18,322 nucleotides of DNA from an uncultured Streptococcus sp. (GTDB lineage Bacteria; Bacillota; Bacilli; Lactobacillales; Streptococcaceae): the NCBI GenBank assembly GCA_905373305.1, contig CAJPSM010000018.1, positions 1-18,322 on the forward strand, given 5' to 3'. Below are positions 1-7,471 of the stretch, in pieces. A program made the position numbers and the translations under genes. The stretch's first letter is position 1. Every line of letters starts with the position of its first letter. A model generated the notes under the pieces. That model did no database searches. It was not told the origin of the DNA and was given only the letters and a program-made list of their open reading frames with translations.

Positions 1-312
1 ATACTTGTCCCAGAAGAAGGTGTGAGCTTGTGACAATTCAAAGTTCTCCAATTTGTATTGCGAGATGAGTTTGTGACGGAAGGTGTTAAGGGCTGCAAAC
101 ATCCAGCAACGACCAGATGCTTTCTGGTTAGTCACCTTGTCCTTGGTCAAATCCAATGAGAAAACAGGTGTGTTATCCACATGGCTTTGACGACGTTCTA
201 GGGCTGCAAAAATTCCGTTGTGGCTTGCAGCATTCTCGATAGCTTGGTATTTTACATTTGCTTCATAGTTGGCAAATAATTGATCCGTAAATGATTCTTG
301 AATCGCGTTCAT
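1..312 (-). CDS. pepC: Aminopeptidase C (bleomycin hydrolase-like cysteine peptidase), 5' part only
   Basis: The first 104 codons of a gene that leaves the window at its left edge. I translated the reverse strand myself. The protein starts MNAIQESFTDQLFANYE and reaches the papain-fold active-site motif QKASGRCWMFAALN, with the nucleophile at Cys69, which is diagnostic of the C1B family (PepC/bleomycin hydrolase). These are cytosolic hexameric aminopeptidases that trim peptides from the N-terminus. The catalytic His and Asn lie beyond the edge, so I cannot say the gene is intact. The ATG at 310-312 is preceded by a strong AAGGAGG site (plus-strand 318-324). It has its own promoter just upstream and follows the rsuA terminator, so it is probably monocistronic at its 5' end. 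Confidence 0.95.
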   Translation of the reverse strand, partial: MNAIQESFTDQLFANYEANVKYQAIENAASHNGIFAALERRQSHVDNTPVFSLDLTKDKVTNQKASGRCWMFAALNTFRHKLISQYKLENFELSQAHTFFWDKY

Positions 313-338
313 AGATTCCTCCTTTTATTCTACTGTCT

Positions 339-366
339 ATTATAACTCTTTTCACAAAGTAAGCAA
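339..366 (-). promoter_or_regulatory. Promoter of pepC
   Basis: On the minus strand a perfect TATAAT (339-344) lies 16 bases downstream of TTGCTT (361-366), a 4/6 match to TTGACA. The predicted transcript starts near 332, leaving a leader of about 20 bases that carries the AAGGAGG ribosome binding site. It lies between the rsuA terminator and the pepC start codon. Confidence 0.75.
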
Positions 367-370
367 CTGA

Positions 371-406
371 AAAATGAAAAAGGTAAGGACATTCTCCCTC
401 ACCTTT
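371..406 (-). terminator. Rho-independent terminator of rsuA
   Basis: The minus strand reads AAAGGTGAGG, an 8-base loop, then CCTTACCTTT: a 10-bp stem with one G-U pair (arms 397-406 and 379-388). It is followed by a T-rich tail (TTCATTTTTC). It begins 17 bases after the rsuA stop codon and separates rsuA from the pepC promoter. Confidence 0.8.
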
Positions 407-422
407 CCTAACATAATCCAAA

Positions 423-1145
423 CTAAGCAATACTAGCAAGGAGAATTTCTAACTCCTCCTTGGTCAAGCGGCGCCATTCTCCTCGTTTCAAATTCTCATC
501 CAAAACTAGAGCCCCCATAGTCAAACGTTGCAGGTCCACCACTTCCTTACCACAATAGGCCACCATGCGTTTGACTTGATGAAATTTTCCTTCTGCAATG
601 GTCACCCGAACCTGGCTTTCATCCTTATCTGAATCCACTAACACAATCTCCAGTTTAGCAGGCTGGCAGGTAAAGTCCTTAAGTGGAATACCCTTGCCAA
701 ATGTTTCCACATCTTCTTGGGTCATAATCCCCTTGACCTGAGCTAGATAAGTTTTATCTACATGACGTTTGGGTGAAAGAAGAGCATGGGCCAGCTGGCC
801 ATCATTGGTCAATAGCAAAAGACCATGGGTATCAATATCTAAACGACCCACAGGAAAAACTTCCTTGGCGCGAGCATAGTCATCTAACAACTCTAAAACT
901 GTTCTATGCTTGGTATCTTCAGTCGCTGAAATGACTCCTTGGGGCTTGTTCATCATGTAGTAAACAAACTCTTCATACTCCAGCACTTGGCCGTCAAAGC
1001 GAATCTCATCTCTTTCTTCGTCAATCTGCAGTTTTGCTGACTTTTCTTTTTTACCATTTACCGTCACGCGCCCAGCCTTGAGCAAGTTTTTGACCTCTGT
1101 CCGACTTCCTACAGCGCAAGCAACTAAAAATTTATCTAATCTCAT
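423..1145 (-). CDS. rsuA: 16S rRNA pseudouridine synthase, RsuA family
   Basis: A 240-residue protein with an N-terminal S4 RNA-binding domain (about residues 1-48, starting MRLDKFL) and a C-terminal pseudouridine synthase domain (about 60-235). The motif VGRLDIDTHGLLLLTNDG at 99-116 contains the expected catalytic Asp103; E. coli RsuA has it at Asp102. Family members isomerise a single uridine in 16S rRNA (U516 for RsuA) during small-subunit assembly. The paralogues RluB, RluE and RluF share this fold, so the exact target is inferred. The start fits family N-termini, yet there is no ribosome binding site and a TGnTATAAT promoter element ends six bases before the ATG, so the mRNA appears leaderless. 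A terminator follows the gene. Confidence 0.93.
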   Translation of the reverse strand: MRLDKFLVACAVGSRTEVKNLLKAGRVTVNGKKEKSAKLQIDEERDEIRFDGQVLEYEEFVYYMMNKPQGVISATEDTKHRTVLELLDDYARAKEVFPVGRLDIDTHGLLLLTNDGQLAHALLSPKRHVDKTYLAQVKGIMTQEDVETFGKGIPLKDFTCQPAKLEIVLVDSDKDESQVRVTIAEGKFHQVKRMVAYCGKEVVDLQRLTMGALVLDENLKRGEWRRLTKEELEILLASIA

Positions 1146-1151
1146 AGAACT

Positions 1152-1160
1152 ATTATATCA
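1152..1160 (-). promoter_or_regulatory. rsuA: Extended -10 promoter of rsuA, predicted leaderless start
   Basis: The minus strand reads TGATATAAT, a perfect TGnTATAAT extended -10. Exactly six bases (AGTTCT) separate it from the rsuA ATG, placing the usual +1 on the A of the start codon. No good -35 hexamer lies 16-18 bases upstream, where the 3' arm of the preceding hairpin sits. Extended -10 promoters often lack one. Confidence 0.65.
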
Positions 1161-1165
1161 CACTC

Positions 1166-1200
1166 AAAAGGAGGCTAGTCCACGTGACCAACCTCCTTTT
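1166..1200 (-). terminator. Terminator hairpin after the GlsB-like gene, possibly bidirectional
   Basis: A long inverted repeat: AAAAGGAGG at one end pairs with CCTCCTTTT at the other. The inner segments (GTC with GAC plus two wobble pairs) extend the stem to about 15 bp around a 5-base ACGTG loop. It starts 18 bases after the stop codon of the small membrane protein gene. The symmetric A-run and T-run suit termination in either direction, though only minus-strand genes are nearby. Confidence 0.75.
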
Positions 1201-1218
1201 CTCTAATTTTTCAAGAAA

Positions 1219-1449
1219 CTAACTTCCTCGTCTCCAGAAAATAGCTAAGACAATCATGGCTCCTAAAACAGCTGGGATAATAGCCGTTCCTGCTAAGATT
1301 GGTCCCCAAGTTCCAAAGAGCAAGTGGCCCAGAAAGGCACCAATCCAGCCGAGAAACATTTTCCCAAAACATCCCATGCTCTCTCCGCGATTGGTCAAAG
1401 CCCCTGCCAAGAGTCCCACTAAGAGACCGACAAACATACCTCCAAGCAT
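1219..1449 (-). CDS. GlsB/YeaQ/YmgE-family small membrane protein
   Basis: A 76-residue, glycine-rich, very hydrophobic protein with three likely membrane segments (about residues 2-19, 30-48 and 50-72) and a short basic tail ending WRRGS. The small-residue pattern (GLLVGLLAGALT, then GWIGAFLGHLLFG) is typical of the GlsB/YeaQ/YmgE family, also called transglycosylase-associated proteins. The family is linked to general stress responses, and its molecular function is not known. The ATG is preceded by AAGGAG at 1455-1460, overlapping the pepS stop codon, so it is almost surely co-transcribed with pepS. A strong hairpin terminator follows. Assignment rests on size and composition, not on a catalytic motif. 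Confidence 0.82.
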   Translation of the reverse strand: MLGGMFVGLLVGLLAGALTNRGESMGCFGKMFLGWIGAFLGHLLFGTWGPILAGTAIIPAVLGAMIVLAIFWRRGS

Positions 1450-1458
1450 TGTAACTCC

Positions 1459-2700
1459 TTAAATAGCCCAGTCTCCATTGCGGAAGAGGGGTACGCGTGT
1501 GCCATCCTCACGGATACCATCGATATCCATTTGGCTAGAACCAATCATAAAGTCAACGTGAACATCTGAACGGTTAAGTCCTGCAGCTTCAAGCTCTTCT
1601 TCGCTCATCTCTGCACCACCAACAACGCTGGTCGCATAGGCAGCACCGATAGCCAAGTGGTTTGACGCATTTTCATCGAAAAGGGTATTAAAGAAGGTAA
1701 TGCCTGACTGAGAAATTGGACTTGGATCTGGTACCAAGGCACATTCGCCCAAGGCACGCGCGCCCGCATTTTCAAAGACAAGGTCTTTCATGACCTGATC
1801 ACCCTTCTCAGCAGTGATATCAACGATTTTTCCGTCTTTAAAGGTTACTTTAATCCCATCAATGATATTTCCGTTATAGCTAAGTGGTTTTGTAGAAGTG
1901 ACATAGCCATCTGCACGACGGAAGTCAGGAGCCGTAAAGACTTCTTCTGTCGGCATATTTGGCAAGAAACCTTCCCCTTGAGCATTAATAGCTCCTGCTG
2001 ATTCCCAAACGTGGTTCTTTGGCAATCCAAGTGTCAAGTCTGTCCCAGGCGCTATGTAGTGAAGGGCTGAGAATTGCTCTTTGTTCAACATCTCTGCCTT
2101 GCTCTTCAAGATAGCTGCGTGTTCTTCCCAAGCCTTAACTGGATCTTCTTCGTAGATACGGCAAGTCTTGAAGATTTGGTCCCAAAGGAGGTCCACTGCT
2201 TCTTCGTCGCTTGCAGCATTTGGAAAGACCTTCTTAGCCCACTCGAGTCCAGCAGCGGCTGCTACAGTCCAGCTAACCTTGTTGGATTGAGTCGCGATAC
2301 GCATTGGCTTCATCGCGAGTCCCATAGCTTTCGCAGAAGCTGAAAGCTTATCAGCGTCCACTCCGTTCAAGGCACCTGGATCAGATGAACGAACTCCTAG
2401 ACGGCTAGCCTTGTTTTCCAAGAGGTAGTTCATCTCAGCAATCTTGTATTCTGGCACATTGTCCAGACGCTCCATCGGCGCGTGGAGGAATTTCTCACGG
2501 TTGATGACATCATCTGTCCACTGAACGATAACCTCGTGCGCACCCAGTGCATAGGCTTCTTTGACGATCAAGTGAGCCAACTCGCGTTGCTCCACATCGA
2601 TAGAAAGAGCCAAAGTGTGACCAGGTTGCACATTGATTCCATTTGCAACCAACAATTTCGCATATTTTTCTAGATTTTCTTTAAAATTTGGTAAAACCAT
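1459..2700 (-). CDS. pepS: Aminopeptidase PepS (M29 metallopeptidase)
   Basis: A 413-residue cytosolic metalloaminopeptidase of family M29 (thermophilic aminopeptidase/AmpS/PepS). The two-metal ligands known for this family are at the expected positions: Glu253 (TEEVFTAP), Glu319 (ALGECALV), His348 (ENASNHLAIG), His381 and Asp383 (HVDFMIGS). Length is normal and the C-terminus (NGDWAI) looks complete. PepS enzymes release N-terminal residues from peptides and serve nitrogen nutrition. The ATG is preceded only by a purine run (AAAAGAGAAAAC), a weak ribosome binding site. Upstream is a 50-codon gene that ends 21 bases away, so translation may be partly coupled. The downstream GlsB-like gene shares its transcript. 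Confidence 0.95.
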   Translation of the reverse strand: MVLPNFKENLEKYAKLLVANGINVQPGHTLALSIDVEQRELAHLIVKEAYALGAHEVIVQWTDDVINREKFLHAPMERLDNVPEYKIAEMNYLLENKASRLGVRSSDPGALNGVDADKLSASAKAMGLAMKPMRIATQSNKVSWTVAAAAGLEWAKKVFPNAASDEEAVDLLWDQIFKTCRIYEEDPVKAWEEHAAILKSKAEMLNKEQFSALHYIAPGTDLTLGLPKNHVWESAGAINAQGEGFLPNMPTEEVFTAPDFRRADGYVTSTKPLSYNGNIIDGIKVTFKDGKIVDITAEKGDQVMKDLVFENAGARALGECALVPDPSPISQSGITFFNTLFDENASNHLAIGAAYATSVVGGAEMSEEELEAAGLNRSDVHVDFMIGSSQMDIDGIREDGTRVPLFRNGDWAI

Positions 2701-2721
2701 GTTGTTTTCTCTTTTCTATTT

Positions 2722-2874
2722 TTATTTCTCTTTCAAAGCAGATAATAATCCTGCTAAAGCAATAGCACCTGACAAGAGTGCTGTTGATAGGATAATTGTT
2801 TCATCTGCCAGCTCTAACTGATAGTCAAAGACCTTTTCAGCAGGTTTATCTTCTGCAAAAATTCTTAGTTTCAT
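2722..2874 (-). CDS. Small single-pass membrane protein between polC and pepS (hypothetical)
   Basis: A 50-codon frame translated by hand. It starts MKLRIFAEDK and ends LSALKEK. It has a short polar, charged N-terminal part (residues 1-25) and one hydrophobic segment of about 20 residues (roughly 26-45), then a basic KEK tail, as in a single-pass small membrane protein. A strong AAAGGAG site (plus-strand 2892-2898) overlaps the polC stop codon, though it stands 17 bases before the ATG. A weaker GAGGAA at 2883-2888 is better spaced. Its stop lies 21 bases before pepS. This fit into a polC-pepS transcript argues for a real gene. I do not recognise a named family and infer no function. Confidence 0.72.
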   Translation of the reverse strand: MKLRIFAEDKPAEKVFDYQLELADETIILSTALLSGAIALAGLLSALKEK

Positions 2875-2894
2875 TTTACTATTCCTCATCTCCT

Positions 2895-5800
2895 TTAAAA
2901 TAACTCATCAAACAAACTCAACTGGTTATCCTCTGGCATATTGCCGAGAATAGCCATTTCATCCATCTTTTCAACCAAGGTTGATGAGAGTCCACCGCGT
3001 TTGCGTAGTTCTGTTTTAGAGAGGAATTCTCCCTCTTGGCGCGCACGTACCAGCTGCTTGGCAACGTTCTCTCCCAGACCATCCATAGCTACAAATGGTG
3101 GAATGAGGGTGTCCCCATCAATGAGGAACTCCGTCGCCTGACTACGGTAGAGATCGAGTTTGCCAAACTTGAAACCACGTTCCCACATCTCATTGACAAT
3201 CTCAAGAGTTGTATAGAGATCGATTTCCACATTAGAGGCTTCATTATTCTTCCTTTTTTCAGCGATTTCTTCCATTCTACGCTTGATGGCATCCAAGCCC
3301 GCACCCATGGTCTTGATGTCAAAAGCCTTGGCACGGATGGAGAAGTAAGCACAGTAGTAATAAATCGGATGGTGAACCTTAAAGTAAGCTACACGCAAGG
3401 CCATCATAACGTAGGCTGCGGCATGGGCTTTAGGGAACATATACTTAATCTTCCCACAGGACTCTATATACCACTCTGGCACCTTATTGGCCTTCATGGC
3501 TTCAATGTAACCGTTGCGTTCCTCTTCGGAAATCTTTAACCACATGCCCTTACGTACCCGTTCCATGATGGTAAAGGCCATCTTAGGATCGAGACCAGCA
3601 TGCATGAGGTAAACCATGATGTCGTCCCGACAACCGATAACGGTTGATAGGTCAGCAATTCCTTGCTTAATCAAATCCTGGGCATTTCCCAACCAGACAT
3701 CAGTACCGTGAGACAACCCTGACAACTGCAGCAACTCCGCAAAGGTTGTCGGATGGGTTTCATCAACCATCCCACGTACAAAGTTGGTTCCAAACTCTGG
3801 TATTCCCAGCATACCCGTCGGCGTTCCGATTTGCTCAGGTGTCACACCTAAAACTTCCGTTCCAGAAAAAAGTGCCATCACACCTTCGTCATCCATAGGA
3901 ATTTCATTAGGGTCAATGCCAGACAAGTCCTGAAGTTTCCGAATCATGGTCGGATCATCGTGTCCCAGTACATCAAGCTTGAGGACGTTCTCATCGATAT
4001 CGTGGAAGTTAAAGTGAGTAGTCTGCCATTCAGCCGTTACGTCATCTGCTGGATACTGAACAGGCGTAAAGTCATAGACATCCATGTAGTTCGGAATAAC
4101 AACGATTCCCCCCGGGTGTTGTCCTGTAGTCCGCTTGACACCAGCAGCACCTTGAGCGAGGCGTTCCACCTCTGCATCACGATAAAATTTGCCATAGTCA
4201 CGCTCGTAACCCTTGACAAAGCCATAGGCCGTCTTGGCAGCCACTGTACCAACCGTTCCTGCACGGAAGGCATATTCCTCACCAAAGATATCACGGACAT
4301 CCAAATGGGCGCTAGGCTGATCTTCTCCCGAGAAGTTCAAGTCAATATCGGGAACCTTGTCTCCATCAAAACCAAGGAAGGTTTCAAAGGGAATATCTTG
4401 CCCGTTTTTGCTGAGTTTATGACCACATTTAGGACAGTCCTTATTGGGCATATCAAATCCTGAACCGTAAGAACCATCGGTGATAAACTCGCTGTACTGA
4501 CACTGACCACAGACATAGTGAGGAGAGAGCGGATTGACCTCTGTAATCCCAATCATGGTCGCAACAAAACTGGAGCCAACAGATCCACGAGAACCAACCA
4601 AGTAGCCCCGTTCATTAGAACGTTGCACCAGCATCTGGGAAGCCAGGTAAATCACGGCAAATCCATTCCCCAGAATAGAAGTCAATTCTTTTTCAATTCG
4701 TAAGTCAACAATATCTGGCAAAGGATTTCCATAAATCTCAAAAGCTTTCTTATAGGTCAGCTTAGCGACCGTTTCTTCAGCTTTATCGATGAAAGGTGTA
4801 TACAAGTCGCCCTTAACGACCTCAACAGGCTCAAAGATTTCTGCCAAAGCATTGGTGTTTTCAATAACCAATTTCCGAGCCAGTTCCTCTCCCAAGAAGG
4901 CAAATTCATCCAACATCTCATTAGTCGTTCTAAAATGAGCTTTTGGAAGCGGTGCTGGTTGGGCATGTTCCCCATGACCGATGGTCCGGTTAATCATAGC
5001 TCCTTGTCCCAAACTACGGACGATAATTTCACGATAAATCTCTTCTTCCGGTTCGATATAGTGAACATTTCCCGTAGCCAGAACAGGCTTGCCAAGACGG
5101 TCTCCAACCTCTATCAAACTCTTGATAATGGTCTGGAGTTCTTCCATATCCTTGACCTGCTCCTTGGCAATCAATGGTGCATAGATAGCTGGTGGCATAA
5201 CCTCGATAAAGTCATAATACTTGGCCACCTCAACCGCTGCATCTACACCTTGGGAGACGACTGCATCAAAAACTTCACCTTCAGAGCAAGCTGACCCTAA
5301 AATCAAACCTTCCCGATGGGCATCTAGAACTGTTCTCGGAATCCGTGGCACCCCTTCGAAGTACTTGGTGTTGGACAACGAAACCAGTTTAAAGATATTT
5401 TTCAACCCAACTTGATTCTTGACATAGATGGTCGCATGCTTGATCCGAGCTTTTTTATAAGAATCTGGACTGATCAAATCAATGTTTAGTCTAGCCAGAT
5501 TAGTCACACCATGTTTTTCTGCAACCTCTTTGATAAAGATGAAGAGCAAACGACCAGTAGCTTCCGCATCGTAGTTGGCCATGTGGTGATGTTCCAAAGC
5601 CACACCAAAACGTTTGGTCAACGGTCCCAAACCATGACGTTTATACTCAGGATATAGATTTCTAGCAAACTCCAGCGTATCAATAACTGGTTGACTAATT
5701 TTAGGCAGACCGTGACGCTCATAATTGGCATTCATAAAGCCAACGTCAAAGGTGGCATTGTGGGCAACTAGGACCGTATCCTTGCAAAATTCTTGGAATT

Positions 5801-7286
5801 CCTGCAAAACTTGTTCCAGTGGTTTGGCATTTTTAACATGGTCATCTGTAATTCCAGTCAACTCAGTAGTAAAAGCTGACAAGGGATGCCCAGGATTGAT
5901 AAATTCATCAAATTCAGCAATAACATTCCCCTTGTACATCTTAGAAGCCGCAACCTGAATCAGGTCATTATAGATAGCTGAAAGTCCTGTCGTTTCCACG
6001 TCAAAAACTACATAGGTCGCTTCTGACAAGTCCATCTCCACTTCGTTGTAAACGATAGGAACTCGGTCTTCAACAATATTAGCTTCCATTCCATAGATCA
6101 GCTGGATTCCAGCTTTCTTGGCCGCCTTATAGCCGTGTGGGAAAGATTGAACATTTCCATGGTCCGTGATGGCAACCGCCTTGTGTCCCCACTTAGCAGC
6201 TGTCGCAACGATCTCCTCTACTTCTGGCAGAGCATCCATAGTAGACATATTAGTATGAGCATGAAACTCAACCCGACGCTCACCTTCTGGCATCAAATCC
6301 TTCCGCTCATAGTGAACAACTTCCTGCACATCCTGCACGTTCATGGTCAAATCGCGTGTGAAGTTATTCATCTCCACATTCCCACGAACTCGGAGCCAAG
6401 AATTTTTCTTAATGATGTCAAACTTCTGAGCTTCTTCTTCATTCTTAACCCATTTTTGCATTGAAAAACTTGAACTATAGTCCGTCATCTTAAAGTCAAT
6501 CAAGACACGACCTGTTCTGGTCACTTTATGCTCCACATCAAAAACGACCCCTTCAAAGACCAAACGATTTTCCTCAGTCGTCACATCAATCATCTGGGTA
6601 ACTTCTGCCTTATCTAGTTTTGGCTTGGCCGCAGCCTTTTTAGCCTGAAAGTCAAAGATTGGTTTCTCTTCTACTGGAGGAGGAGCCATTTGTTCTAGTT
6701 GTTCCATAGCCCGCAAAGCTTCTTCGTTGGCTGCCTGAACAATCTGTTCATTCTCCGTATGGAAGGCTTCCTTCTGCTCTTGTGTAAGGGCATCATTCTT
6801 TTCTATTTGACAGACAAAAGCTGGGAAACCAAACTTCTCTAGTTGTTTTGCTAGATTAGGAAGATGATTCTTCTTAAAGTGTTCCTTATCAACCGCCTCA
6901 GAACCCTCAATAAAGAGCTGATTTCCCTCTGCACGAACTTGCAAATTCTGAAAAAGAGATTTAAATCCTTGGCTAGCACACGGACCTTCAGAAAAAGCCT
7001 CCTTGTAGTAGGCCTGCAAGAGTTCATTAGAAAATTCATGAGAAAGAGCCTTGATTTCAAAAACAGCTTGATTCCCTGTCTTAGAAAATTCTTCACTCAA
7101 CCCTTTCTTTAATTCTAGAAAGATTTCAATCGGTAAAATTCTAGAAAAAACAAAATGAAATTCCCAAACCTTACTGATTTTATGAACCACGACACGCTCA
7201 ATACTTGCATCAATAAGAGCAGGATCCTGTCTCAGCTGATCAGAGATTCCTAGTTGATTCATTAAAATTTCAAATTTACTTGACAT
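2895..7286 (-). CDS. polC: DNA polymerase III alpha subunit, Gram-positive PolC type
   Basis: The 1463-residue replicative polymerase of low-GC Gram-positives, full length. Domains in order: N-terminal domain (1 to about 200); OB-fold (about 240-325); PHP domain beginning with FHAHTNMST (341-349) and including TDHGN (374-378); an inserted DEDDh 3'-5' exonuclease with DVETTGL (429-435), HNATFDVGF (509-517) and NYDAEATG (571-578); a four-cysteine zinc motif (Cys926, Cys929, Cys951, Cys954); and the C-family palm with PDIDLNFSGE, catalytic Asp980 and Asp982. The C-terminus ends QLSLFDELF, a likely beta-clamp-binding peptide (QLSLF). The ATG is preceded by GAGGAAATTGA. It heads an apparent operon with the 50-codon gene, pepS and the GlsB-like gene. 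Confidence 0.98.
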   Translation of the reverse strand: MSSKFEILMNQLGISDQLRQDPALIDASIERVVVHKISKVWEFHFVFSRILPIEIFLELKKGLSEEFSKTGNQAVFEIKALSHEFSNELLQAYYKEAFSEGPCASQGFKSLFQNLQVRAEGNQLFIEGSEAVDKEHFKKNHLPNLAKQLEKFGFPAFVCQIEKNDALTQEQKEAFHTENEQIVQAANEEALRAMEQLEQMAPPPVEEKPIFDFQAKKAAAKPKLDKAEVTQMIDVTTEENRLVFEGVVFDVEHKVTRTGRVLIDFKMTDYSSSFSMQKWVKNEEEAQKFDIIKKNSWLRVRGNVEMNNFTRDLTMNVQDVQEVVHYERKDLMPEGERRVEFHAHTNMSTMDALPEVEEIVATAAKWGHKAVAITDHGNVQSFPHGYKAAKKAGIQLIYGMEANIVEDRVPIVYNEVEMDLSEATYVVFDVETTGLSAIYNDLIQVAASKMYKGNVIAEFDEFINPGHPLSAFTTELTGITDDHVKNAKPLEQVLQEFQEFCKDTVLVAHNATFDVGFMNANYERHGLPKISQPVIDTLEFARNLYPEYKRHGLGPLTKRFGVALEHHHMANYDAEATGRLLFIFIKEVAEKHGVTNLARLNIDLISPDSYKKARIKHATIYVKNQVGLKNIFKLVSLSNTKYFEGVPRIPRTVLDAHREGLILGSACSEGEVFDAVVSQGVDAAVEVAKYYDFIEVMPPAIYAPLIAKEQVKDMEELQTIIKSLIEVGDRLGKPVLATGNVHYIEPEEEIYREIIVRSLGQGAMINRTIGHGEHAQPAPLPKAHFRTTNEMLDEFAFLGEELARKLVIENTNALAEIFEPVEVVKGDLYTPFIDKAEETVAKLTYKKAFEIYGNPLPDIVDLRIEKELTSILGNGFAVIYLASQMLVQRSNERGYLVGSRGSVGSSFVATMIGITEVNPLSPHYVCGQCQYSEFITDGSYGSGFDMPNKDCPKCGHKLSKNGQDIPFETFLGFDGDKVPDIDLNFSGEDQPSAHLDVRDIFGEEYAFRAGTVGTVAAKTAYGFVKGYERDYGKFYRDAEVERLAQGAAGVKRTTGQHPGGIVVIPNYMDVYDFTPVQYPADDVTAEWQTTHFNFHDIDENVLKLDVLGHDDPTMIRKLQDLSGIDPNEIPMDDEGVMALFSGTEVLGVTPEQIGTPTGMLGIPEFGTNFVRGMVDETHPTTFAELLQLSGLSHGTDVWLGNAQDLIKQGIADLSTVIGCRDDIMVYLMHAGLDPKMAFTIMERVRKGMWLKISEEERNGYIEAMKANKVPEWYIESCGKIKYMFPKAHAAAYVMMALRVAYFKVHHPIYYYCAYFSIRAKAFDIKTMGAGLDAIKRRMEEIAEKRKNNEASNVEIDLYTTLEIVNEMWERGFKFGKLDLYRSQATEFLIDGDTLIPPFVAMDGLGENVAKQLVRARQEGEFLSKTELRKRGGLSSTLVEKMDEMAILGNMPEDNQLSLFDELF

Positions 7287-7313
7287 TCAATTTCCTCACA
7301 TTATTCTCTTACT

Positions 7314-7322
7314 ATTTTACCA
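7314..7322 (-). promoter_or_regulatory. polC: Probable extended -10 promoter of polC
   Basis: The minus strand reads TGGTAAAAT (TGn plus a 5/6 match to TATAAT), giving a predicted start near 7307 and a leader of about 20 bases that contains the GAGG ribosome binding site. No convincing TTGACA is present at -35, where the DNA is AT-rich. Confidence 0.5.
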
Positions 7323-7377
7323 TAATTAAAGAAAATATATAGCTAGTACCATTTCCCTTGCGATTTAGATGGAAAGA

Positions 7378-7403
7378 TTTTATCCTACTTGTAGTAGATA
7401 AAA
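7378..7403. repeat. AT-rich inverted repeat upstream of polC
   Basis: TTTTATC(C)TACT, a TGT spacer, then AGTAGATAAAA: 11-bp arms with one unpaired C. It lies about 60 bases upstream of the predicted polC -10 and beyond the terminator of the upstream glycosidase gene. It lacks a T-run and a GC-rich stem, so it is not an ordinary terminator. A protein-binding site is possible but unproven. Confidence 0.45.
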
Positions 7404-7428
7404 CTATACTGATCCGTAGTCACATATT

Positions 7429-7467
7429 AAAAAGCGAGATGACATCTCACTTGGCATCTCACTTTTT
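7429..7467 (-). terminator. Rho-independent terminator of the GH1 gene
   Basis: The minus strand reads AAAAAGTGAGATG, a 13-base loop, then CATCTCGCTTTTT: a 13-bp stem with one G-U pair that ends in five T. It begins five bases after the stop codon of the glycosidase gene. The loop repeats the GTGAGATG of the left arm. Confidence 0.85.
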
Positions 7468-7471
7468 ATTC

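Noticed and set aside
3036..4463. Plus-strand open frames of up to 167 codons opposite polC (3036-3539 and 3960-4463).
   Set aside because: They lie wholly antisense to conserved polC domains and show no family resemblance; codon bias of polC explains the open frame.
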